Positions 24,074-33,962 of a DNA stretch of 64,000 bases are shown here, piece after piece. This DNA is from Oreohelix idahoensis (taxonomy: Eukaryota; Mollusca; Gastropoda; Stylommatophora; Oreohelicidae), in contig JAMPIV010014126.1 in the NCBI GenBank assembly GCA_024509875.1, forward strand, positions 1 through 64,000, read 5' to 3'. Each line of letters starts with the position of its first letter. The first letter of the stretch is position 1. A model generated the notes under the pieces. The model was given only the letters and a program-made list of their open reading frames with translations. It did no database searches and was not told the DNA's origin. A program made the translations under genes and the position numbers.

Positions 24074-26546
24074 TGTCGTGTGAAATTCTAATCCACATAT
24101 ATAAATTAAAAAGTAAATATAAAGCCTAACAAATAACTTCAATAAAAGGAAAGAAGAATGGTAAAGAACAGTGCTGTCACAATGACTACTCGAAATCCCC
24201 TTGTTTTCTAATTCGTCTGCAAATTATAACGTTGCACGTTGATAGTAAAAGCCTTTTGCATCACTACACGCTTTCTACGATAAAACGTGTACTGCCTTTC
24301 TAAGAAAAACCTTGAGATTCGCAAGCTGACCTATATTTAATATTCCATTCATGTCATTTTATACACTAAGTTACCATAAACGAAAGACAGATGGAATTAG
24401 GATAGAGAGAAGGGAGGGCTGAAAGCAGGAACGCATACAACACTAAACACGCGTCTCGCTATATACAATGAAAGTCATCACGCGTGTAAGGCCACAAGCA
24501 CTAAGCTTTTTTTCAAATCGACAGTGATAAAAAACACTACCCATACGAGAGTTAGGTTTTAAAAAACTTACAAAACGCTTATTAGGAACCATGACATCCT
24601 ACGGTTTTATGTCTGAAATCCTAACATTAGTATGACAGTACAGCAGACACCATAAAGTTTGGAAGTGAGGAGGTGGCAACAGCACGACTATCCTAGAAGA
24701 AAATGCATATTTTGAACGCAGCCCCTTAGCCCCATTAAATTTATATATTTGGGTTCCTTAGGACTTGCTGACAAATAATATGTTAAACGTTACGCAAATA
24801 GCCTAGGAATTAACAAATTATAGCCAAAAGAAATAGTGAGGGTGTCAGACAACACCAAAATCAGAATCGCTCAGTGGCAGATTTTGACACCACCATTGTA
24901 CGGGAAATAGGTCCCCATGTTAAATCCTATTTGATTGGATAGAAGTAAATGTAAGGCTAAACACGATTAGTCGGGCTATAAATACTAATTCTTTTGTTGT
25001 TAGGGAAACGTGAGTAGGAGTACTTGTTTTTTTTTTATCTTTTTAAACATGGCTCGATTTGTTAGACCCGCCAATATAGGCAATTAGGAGCGTCAGGTCA
25101 GCACCACATTTTCAAATAAACTTTCTAAAGCAACAGTGCGTTGAGATTCAGCTTATATTTTTCTAAATAAAAGCCTGAGACAGTGGCAGGTCGGATTTTG
25201 TGCCTATTCATTGCCAGTCAACGTAATTCTGTATTATTTCCATGAATTGTGGTAAGCTTGAAATATTTGATATCTTTTTAATGAAAATTGAATGTAAATT
25301 GATAATTTATGTCTGTATATGTGTGTGGTTCAGTAGCGAACATGAGGCAAAGCCTATATAGTGCTCCAACCTGAACAGAAGGTGTCGGAGAAAAGTAAAA
25401 CTGCATGGAATTGCCAAACAGTACACTGACACCTATCTTATTGACTAGAAAGAAATAATGCTGGAATTGCAGAGGCGTAGTAACCATTAGGGAGGAGTAT
25501 ACTGGTGAAAATTATTTCAGATGAAGCTGACAGTTGGCCTACCGCTCTGAACTCAGTGTTTGTCATGTATTGTGTTCAGTCTAGAAATAGATTATAAATT
25601 AGTTATGAAGTAGGAGGTACAACCTTCTTGTTTCAGGGACTGTGGTCCTAAAGTTATTGAGCAACACCTGGTCTGAGCTTTGCTGAATCTGGAGGCTGAC
25701 AGCATACTCCTGGGTCCAGATAGCGACTAGTGAGGTGTCTCCAGAACACAGGGGAGCAATCGAGCAGAGGAGTCTTTTCCTGCCGCCATCACGAAAGTTA
25801 AGCCTCTGTGGCCAGTGGAAGCTCAAACATTATTGTGTCCCCTCAAAAATTGACATTTTTAGATAAAAAAAAGAGGGACAATACCTTGTTTAAATTGACA
25901 GGAACTGTGAACTTTTTTCCCCATACTATTTCCCAGATAAACAAACACTTGAAGTCATGATGACAAATAACAACATAGCTTGAAAACAAAACCCAGTATT
26001 TACCTCGATAGTCTACTACTACACAACTGACATCACATAAGGATAATACTTAAATAAAATAATGTCACTACTAAGTTCATAATTTATAAATATATGTATA
26101 TATAAATTGTGATTACAAATTGATGGTGATTCCTGGTTCACTTTGTAGTTGAATCAGGACATCTATTAGTGAATGTAATTAATACAAATAATATTATGAA
26201 AACATTACCAGTGGACTCATTATAAGATAGTCTTTATAGAATGTATCAATGTGTCGTGAGTGGTTCCACAGTGTTTTGTCACAGTGTGTGGAATAAATTA
26301 AATTGTTTATCTGTCCAGTTGTTTGGTTGTGACTTACACTTCAATTCTTTACATAACCCTAGACATTCAACGTAGTCATCACAAATATTCCAGAATCAAT
26401 TCTGACTGAGGTATAAATGTTGTAGCAATTAAGAGTTATCTGTAAAACACATACACCTATTAGATACAGATACCTTTACAGCTGATCTCATTCATTACAC
26501 TAAGTCCCCTTATAAATTAATTTATAACATCCTCACTTTACCACCA
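24074..26546 (+). repeat. 3' LTR of element B
   Basis: Starts TGTCGTGTGAAATTC and ends TTTACCACCA. Collinear with the 5' LTR without the SINE. Confidence 0.85.
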
Positions 26547-27239
26547 ATCCCCAATTTTTGAGTATCTAATTGGACTATTTGTGTTAATTGGATAACCATA
26601 TTCTTAGTCAGAAAGCCACCAGGGTACACGAATATATTGATTTTTTTATGGGGCTTACGTGGCTTGGTTCAATATTCCATAGTTTTCTTTCATGTTAGTT
26701 GTTGATTTTTAAAACTTACCTCCCGTTCAAATCTTTTTTATCCATGTACTTTCAAGCTAATGACGAGGAGTTTATGGTCCCATTCCGCAAAAAGAGCTAA
26801 GCTTGGTTCACCTGACCGTAGTGGTCCACTTTTATCTAACCTTTTTCCATCATCGTAATATGAAAAACCGCCTAAGGCAATACTACAAAGTAGAATTTTT
26901 TTTTAGAAACAATGTGAGACGTGATTTGCGTTGTTGTTTTTTTCTCCGTTTCCCGCCTCCCCTCTACAAATGTATGTTTAGGCAAATACTTATGTTGACA
27001 TAGAAAGTGGAAAGGGTTGTCTCAATTGGGGAAAAAAACCCCCCCCCCCCCGAATTTTGAAAAAATAGGGTACCCCTTTTGGTTCGGCCATTGCGTTATC
27101 AAATATATACGCCTGAAGGCGTAGCGACAACTTTACGATTCTCGCCCGAAAATTTTTTGAACTACTTCTTATTCTTTGACTTTATGCACTAAACGTTTAT
27201 AATTCTAATTTAGATATTGTTAATTTAGAGATTACCACA
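26547..27239 (-). repeat. Old, diverged LTR, second part
   Basis: Continues the diverged reverse-complement LTR interrupted by element B. GGACTATTTGTGTTAATTGG, ACCATATTCTTAGTCAG and ATGGGGCTTACG parallel the LTR's GGCTATTTGCGTAACG, ACATATTATTTGTCAGC and ATGGGGCTAAGG. It ends in CCACA at the TTAGG duplication (27240-27244). Confidence 0.7.
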
Positions 27240-28153
27240 TTAGGCAGGAAGTATTGCAGCATGAGCATCGCGTCTCTTGCCGACATTGATCCTTCGGATG
27301 TAACAAGTGCACAAAGAAACTGAATTTAACATTGAGCTGAGGTCGGGGGCGATGTGAAGCGCAGTTAATGCGACAACCGTTTTACGAGATAAAAGAAGTC
27401 CATTTTCGCAAGGTTGAATTGGCATACCTGATTGAACTTTGTACTCACATACGACTCAGGTTCCCTCATGAACAACAGTTTTTTCTGGCGCAACTGCAAG
27501 CTGTTGGATCCAAAGCAATCTCGATATCAACAAACCTTCTTGTCATTCCATTAGCAACGCAGTTCCCCAACAAGTTGGTTACAGAAGGAGAGCCTTGATC
27601 GGTCTGTCCTGATCAATGGCGAGAACTGGGCAATCGTACCGAAAAGATCTTTGACATCTAGTGGATGAGGATCCCGCCCGCATTTTGGCCTGGGACTTGC
27701 AACAAGTAAACAGATGACTAATATATAAGGAAAAAAAAAAAAAAAATGACCAGAAGATATTTGATGTTTTTTTGGCAGAACTCATTTTGCACGCTTATGG
27801 CACCTACCTCACTCCCCAGGCATTGCGGGGGTGTGTGTGTGGGCGAAAGAGTCGAAAGAGTGTTTCGAAGGTTAACTTAGTTTAAAACTAAACAAACCAA
27901 CAAGCTTTTGTGTGAAAAAACATTTTCCAATCGATTACTAGTCAAGCAAGCAGTTTTTGCCAAAGACGGCGTTTGTCATAAGTTTAATTCTAGAGAAAGT
28001 TGTGGTTTGAAGAAGTGCGTGAGGGGAAGGTTGTCGGCAGAGATATGCAAAGATTCCGGAACTTCACAATCAAGATTCCACGTTGTCAATTCATGCATGA
28101 TGATCCTTGAAACGAAGGAGAAGTTTGTCGAATGGATTGCCGTAGTCTTCTGA
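27240..28153 (+). pseudogene. hAT-like transposase, C-terminal part (left arm)
   Basis: Resumes with TTAGGCAGGAAGTATTGCAG, in the same frame as the block ending at 14817. Recognisable by comparison with the better copy at 55179-56013: ASLADIDPSD near 27280, ALAYLIELCT-like sequence near 27415, and the dimerisation segment near 27780-27900 (mostly frame-shifted). It carries numerous one-base indels, so no usable long frame remains. Confidence 0.65.
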
Positions 28154-28509
28154 CAAGTGACATTTTTCAACAGTAACCAAGTTACAAACAACTAACAATT
28201 TAATATTTAATCGAGGAACATTTTGTTAATGTAACTAATGTAAGTATATTACTGTTAAAATATCTCATGTTTCAAGAGTTCATATTATTGGGGGTTTATT
28301 AAAATCATTTTTATTTAATTGTGAATTTTTTGGTAATTAAAAAAAAATAAAATGAAGAAAATACATTAAAAAATTGGTAGCCACACAGATTATTTTGGTT
28401 CTAATGATGCACATAAAGGATTATGTTTACGCATCGTCTATTCCCGTGTATTTGAGGGCATAAAATTATTCTGGGTTTTTCTGGTTTTTTTAAGTAGAGC
28501 AAATCTGGG
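28154..28509. other. Spacer after the hAT-like gene
   Basis: AT-rich, no frame. Probably the 3' untranslated end of the hAT element; terminal repeats not identified. Confidence 0.4.
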
Positions 28510-28755
28510 TTATACTATCAAGAACGTGAGTAGCACCACTGGTCGTGATGCGTAGCGGAGAGCTGAAGTGGTCGTTCCTGAGCGCACCGATGTCGCCCTT
28601 GGATTGATGTGAGCCCTTGTTGTCGTGGGATTACTGCAATAATTGTATATCTTGTCTCCCCTGTTTTGCCTGCCGCAGTGCTCGTAAAAACCAGATCTGC
28701 TGTGTAGTAGTGGCTGATCAGGCTGCATGCTTCAGAGATGGCCGAACCACTCAAT
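28510..28755 (-). pseudogene. C-terminal fragment of a non-LTR retrotransposon reverse transcriptase
   Basis: On the minus strand the blocks EWFGHL, MQPDQPLLHSRSGF, GRQ followed by basic residues, GLTS(T/I) and LATHH-like sequence parallel the conserved end of many LINE polyproteins (WFGHV.RM ... GR.R..W ... GLT...A..LA.DR). Two overlapping short frames of 72 and 78 codons cover it. The mirror copy is at 54620-54850. Assignment rests on motif memory only. Confidence 0.45.
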
Positions 28756-28875
28756 TTTTGTGTGTCTTTTCAATATAATTGATACAAGATGTATTTTTTA
28801 CAAATTTTGTGTGGTGTTTACCCAATGTTTCATTTCGGTCCTCTGTTGGGCAAACATTAATGACGTCTTAAAAAG

Positions 28876-29290
28876 GAATGGGTATGAAAAAAATAATTCG
28901 AAAAATGGTTGATCCGTCTTTACGAGAACAAACGGACAAGAAAATAGCCAACGTTGCGGCAACGCGCCTTCGTCAGGGGAAAGGAAGAAAATGAGGGCTT
29001 AGAAAGGACTCGTTAGAAATTCTAAATAAATCTAAAAATTAAAAAATGGGTGCTTCCTAAAGGCAGCTAAGACCTAGCACGATCTGTCCGAAGGGAAGAG
29101 TGCCTCACAAGGAAGAAGACAATTTATATTTATGTTACTTTCTTAATGTGTCCAATTTAGCCATTCACTTTTCTTTTCTTTCCCTGACGAAAGTCCCTTA
29201 CGCCGCAGCGTTGGGTATTTTTCTTTGTCTTTTGTCCACGTAAAGACGGAATAACCTTTTTTCGAATGATTTTTCTATACCCATACCATT
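28876..29290. mobile_element. Foldback element with ~150-bp inverted arms and hammerhead-like motifs (left arm)
   Basis: Left-arm copy of the element at 54126-54532. The two ends are inverted repeats of each other (GGGTATGAAAAAAATAATTC at the left, its complement near 29260-29290), each containing CTGACGA ... GCRRCGTT. Motif positions are 28952-28976 (minus) and 29184-29212 (plus). Confidence 0.65.
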
Positions 29291-29772
29291 GGCACTGCAC
29301 GTCTTTAACCGCAGTTTCCTCTCATCTTCCTTGACTCTTTTCAACAGCTATCTCAAAGTGTACGGTTGCAAACTTTCTTCAGGAGCTGCCCTTGGGACAT
29401 GGACCAAATTAGAGAGTGATTGCAAAACATTTTGATAGGCTGCACGATTTTATTGATTTCTCATTTACGTTTTCCACTACCAAATATCGAATGTAGGTTT
29501 AATAATTATTGTTTGTTACTTTTCAGGGCTGTATTTTTATTTCATGATTATTATTAGTTGCTATGAATGTGAGAAATGCTATTTATTTTACTTTCACAAC
29601 GTTTGTCGTTTCCTTAAATTGATATTTTAACATGCATGTGAAGAATAAATACATTCCAATATAAAAGACGATGAGAAAGGAAGGGGCAGAATGTCAGAAT
29701 GGACCCACGTGCCCAATTTTCAAACCCTTTGAAAATATAAGATCGTTCGATTCGGTTCGTTCATGCCATACT
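29291..29772. other. Unassigned palindrome-arm sequence
   Basis: No frame or repeat recognised. Mirrored at about 53690-54125. Contains GTTCGTTC, which in the right arm is expanded to (GAAC)4. Confidence 0.4.
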
Positions 29773-29998
29773 GATGTTCGTGTATTTTGAGATTTTGTTG
29801 ACAATTGGTAAGTCCACCACCACACTGGCTTTTTCACATCCTTGTTTTCGGGTTCTTAGTTAGAAAGTTTACCGCCAGTTGAGGCTAGGGTAGTACGGTC
29901 TTGTTTGGCATTTTCATGGAAAAAATCTCTCCTTGGCCGCATACTTCAGACCGCACTTTGTGTATCAAGTTCACGTGACTTTTTATTGGGAATTTTGT

Positions 29999-30034
<36 letters not shown>

Positions 30035-30366
30035 GGGGGGGGGTGGGGGGGGCTGTGATTGCCATATGTCTTGCAGGAAAAACATTTTCCAAACTACAAC
30101 CAGACAGTCAACGTGCTTTTTACGCAAGCAACCGCTAATTACATGGTTTTGAGGAAATTTGCTTATCTTTAAATAATTGGTGCCAGTTTTAACGTATTCC
30201 TCACTCATTATTTTATCCATTGCCTACGAAGCATGGAGTCACAATTACAATTGGCGCCCTTACAGGAAGTCTGTGTCCAAAACTCTCGTGCTGTTTCAGT
30301 GTAGGTTTTCTATAAGCAAACTTGTTTTTACATGACGAGGTTTGCCATACCCACAGGCATAAACCT
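29773..30366. other. ~590-bp insertion present only in the left arm, with a poly-G run
   Basis: In the right arm the flanks meet directly (CACGACTGGTATGAATGGCA, near 53672-53691). Here they are separated by about 590 bp that includes more than 50 nearly uninterrupted G (29998-30052). No coding content: the proline- and glycine-rich frames across it are homopolymer translations. It could be a real insertion difference between two haplotypes, or an assembly error around the G run. Confidence 0.6.
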
Positions 30367-30719
30367 CATCCCAGTCGTGTTATTACAATATTGCCCTGGG
30401 GTTGTAGTCAGGCTTTTCTTCCGTTGTTTTCTATCACATCAACCATGGCAACGACACGGGACCTAGTTAATGTTTGGTCCTGGTTAATCGTTGTAGAGGA
30501 CCTGAGTCCGGAAAAAGCTTAAACTGGAATGTAAATGTAGTCCATAAAAGGATTACGTCCGTAGGGGAGTACTGTGTTACAGACTTCATTATTCTAGGTC
30601 TCCAGCCTGCATGCGGTGGGGTGGCCCAGGTCCCTTTCTAGCTAGCCTTGTGCCTTTTCTTAATTCACGACCAATGTAAGGTACCCCGCTTAGTAGTAGG
30701 TAGATTGGAGGGGGGAAAA

Positions 30720-31055
30720 TGTAATATGTTTTACTTAGGATAAAATACAAAAAAAAAAAAACCTACGTTTGTGGCCACAAGCCCCTTCGTCGGGGACGGA
30801 CTGAACAAAAACAGAAGGAAAAGAAAAGTTGGAACAAAACTTATTAAAAACACATGAAAAATAAAACGCGACCAAAAAACTCCTGATTAAGGGATCACAT
30901 GACTGGACAAAAATGCTGCTGCTGTTTACTGGATGGAGAGAGAAAATTGTATAATTGGGTTGACTGAAGGAGGTGGATACTACCTGGTTTTTAAACCCTT
31001 TACCTTTGTCTAGAGGGAGCAAGTACTCTAACCACTGTGCGCCTGAAAGGTTCAA
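30720..31055 (-). mobile_element. tRNA-derived SINE (left arm copy)
   Basis: Minus-strand copy of the SINE at 53048-53345: tRNA-like head with A box (GCGCACAGTGGTTAGAG) and B box (GGGTTTAAAAACCAGG), a body of ~200 bp, and a tail holding CCGACGAAGG...GGCCACAAACGTAGG at 30762-30797 followed by poly-T. Confidence 0.7.
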
Positions 31056-33804
31056 TAGCTTAAGACATTTAAAAAATGTTTGTCTAATTTCAAGCCTATG
31101 CCTGTTTCTTTAATTCATTAATCAGCTACGGTTAATTTTTGTAAATTACATCACTGATAATTTTATTTCTTAAAAAAAAGTGGGGTCCTGTTTTGTGATG
31201 CTAGCATCAAAAGGTGCGGTGACGTATTTTACTGCTTCATCGTAGTAAAATAAAAAAGAATCAAAGAAAGAAAGGTTTGGTGGAGGAATTAATTAAGGAT
31301 ATTAAAAACACACAAAGAAAAATGAAGCATTCAATAGTGGTCGGTAGATTTTATTGAGATAGGTTGAAGATTGTTTAAGGGTCCCGTCTGAGCAGATGTG
31401 AGATATGGTAAAACTATGTCGGAGATATAAGGGGTAAGAATTAGCTTTTTTTTCACAAGGGGGTGAGAGTTGGTAAAGAGGAAAGGACAGTCCCTCTGGA
31501 TTGAAAAAGTTAATGTGCTCTAACCCCCAGCCTATCTCACGACAATATTTAACTAGACTCCCCTTTCTCTTCCTGGTACATTATTAAATTTACGAGTTAC
31601 ACTCCACTTACAATATACACAATTCGAATTCTGTGAAATAATACGTACAGACGAAAGTGAACCCAAGCTATGGATAAACATATAAATGGGGCAGTGGGTT
31701 TGACCAAACACGATCAACTTATGGTTATATTATGTTTATTATCTTAAGAGAATCACATACAACAATATTATCTATCAGAGGTATAGTTTACTGACATAAA
31801 AAAAAGGCAAGATAATGGTCTTAACCAATAGCTCTCCTCTACTGTATAAGGAATCCCACAGTAGTTCCTAACAGAGGTAAATTACCACAAAAGATTACAG
31901 TTAATACTAATATATATAAGGGATAGAACGATAAAGTAAAAGAACCAAGTCTCCTTAGTTAATTCTATATCCTGGAAAACAAAGAGAACAAGATAAATGA
32001 TATAACAGTATTTGCGAAACCCGGAAAAAAAAAAAAAAAGACTGAAGTGAGTATAAGTTGATTATACAACAAAAATGAAATATTCATTTTCTATTTCTTA
32101 CATTCTGTCGGTCTGTGGCCACAAGCAATCAGCAATCACACTTACTTACTACATCTTTAACACATCTGTGTATCTTTGACATAGTTTCAGGGTGGTGCTG
32201 ATCCAAGGGATCCCCAGTTCCCTCCAAGAATGATTTAATTTTTTTTCTAATGGGGAACGCCGCTTAATAAATGCTAATATTATGTGTTAAAAAGTTCAAG
32301 AACGTCAGGTAGTGCAGTAAATATATATATCGATCAAAATGTTCACCATGGTCAAGCGCACAAACCGATATTTAAGAAAATGTCTGGTGGGTCCTCTGTT
32401 AGAAAACCAATAAAGATAAGCAAAGTAATCTCCTATCTGTTTTTTTATCCTACTAATCTCAGGGTTGGTGCCTGTTATGGGACCCAAGTATATTCTTTTT
32501 TTCCTGGGTAAATCCACTTAGAACAAAAACAAATACTAAAACTACGATAGTTCAATATTTCTGGAAACAAGTGTTTATATATAATAGGATATTTTGGCCA
32601 CCACAGGCGTATCAGATTTGCGGTGAACACTCTGGGTACTTTATCTTTGTCCTGTTCTGGATGGTTTTATTCTTAAATGTATTATATATTGTGGGGACTT
32701 CCCTCTGTAAGAAGACTAGGAGAACCGCCACAGGTCCAAATTTAAGACCCAATAATATTTTTAAGAATGTTTTTATCTGGAGCTTATTCAGACCGCTAGA
32801 TCGCAGGGTGATCGCCTAGATGTAGAAAAAAAACAAAACATTTTAACAATGATATCATTATTATATTCTTACACTCGTTTAGGTAAGCACCTCTAATCAC
32901 TCCGGTATTAAATTATATTTAAAACCCACAAAACGTCTAGTAATTCACAAAATTAACGGATGATGAATTAAAGTATATTTACCTCTACTATATCAGTCGC
33001 TGTAGCCTGATAAATTTGATGGTGCTCTCCAATTGACGTTGAATGAGAATTTAATTGTCCGCATAAAGGAGTTTTGTATAGTAAGGTAATGATGTGTTGA
33101 AAGCACATAGACCTTTTTAGGCACTGAGTAATTCAAAGAGGTGAAGCTAGTTGATGAGGAAAGCGTTAACAGAAGGGCTCAGGTTGGGGGTCAGTGATTC
33201 TCTCACCCTTGAGACTAGCCCCAACCCTCGTGTATTTTTTCTGGCGACGACTAACTCCTTTACTTACTTCAAATCTTTTTGGAAGATGAACTAATAGTAA
33301 CAAGTAATACAAGGAGGGGTTGAGAATGTTTTTCTGAACAGAAACATACAATCTACTAAGTCCAAACTCAGAATGATGATGAGTTAAATAAAAAAAATAA
33401 AAAAAATAAACAGAATGTAGATAAATTACTTTTAATTACAGTAGAAATATATAAAATCAATGTTTGACATGTACTTGAAAAAAAAAGAAATACTAGGAAA
33501 TTTAGGAACTGGTCCAGTGGTCTTATGGTTCAGATAAGAAGTAAGAGGCTATTTTCCTCACGCACGAAAGTTATTTATTCCTATGGCTATTTCCTTGGAT
33601 AAAAGGTTTTTGGGGGGGAATTCTGATTTTTGGTCTGGGTTTTTTACGTAGACTAATCCTGCCTTGGACTTCTTCCTGGGCGTCACTGTAAGGTAGGGAT
33701 TACCAACTGGAGAATTTGATTCAGTGGGGTACAGTCATAGAGATGGGACTAGGCTGTTCGTTCTCCTGGGTGTGAAAGTTGTTATTATGATGTTCAGGCG
33801 CTGA
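31056..33804. other. Unassigned palindrome-arm sequence
   Basis: AT-rich without coding content. Mirrored at 50809-53040. Bases ~31440-31890 are largely replaced by a shorter, different sequence in the right arm, a second arm-specific difference of several hundred bases. Confidence 0.45.
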
Positions 33805-33962
33805 CGAGGTTTGTGGTAAAAGTGGGATGAATATAAATATTTATAGGGACTTAGTGTACTGGGACTGAGATCAGCTGTGAAGGTTATTCTGTATCTAATA
33901 GGGTGTAGTGTTTTACAGATAACCTTACTTTGCTACCACATTTAGACCCCAGTCAGACCTAT

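Larger units (their letters stand above)
16587..26546 (+). mobile_element. Element B: Gmr1-like Ty3/Gypsy retrotransposon (Gag-PR-INT-RT-RH)
   Basis: Complete LTR-to-LTR structure: 5' LTR 16587-19241, primer-binding site, Gag, protease, integrase, reverse transcriptase, RNase H, polypurine tract, 3' LTR 24074-26546. Integrase lies before reverse transcriptase, the reverse of ordinary Ty3/Gypsy elements and diagnostic of the Gmr1-like group. Frames are broken at several points (one-base indels near 19567, 20886, 21480, 22255 and 23130; in-frame stops near 19628, 21207 and 21561), and a SINE sits in the RNase H region. It is the mirror copy of element C, which is intact at most of these positions. 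The flanks (ATATT before, ATCCC after) do not form a target-site duplication; the site may have been deleted. Confidence 0.85.

Noticed and set aside
14816..27239. GT...AG intron splitting the hAT-like gene
   Set aside because: A GT lies at 14817-14818, but both ends coincide with LTR termini and a 5-bp duplication, and removing exactly one duplication keeps the frame; insertion explains it better.
29885..30220. 111-codon minus-strand frame with a long proline run and its glycine-rich counterpart on the plus strand
   Set aside because: Translation of a G homopolymer, no other protein-like features, and absent from the right arm.
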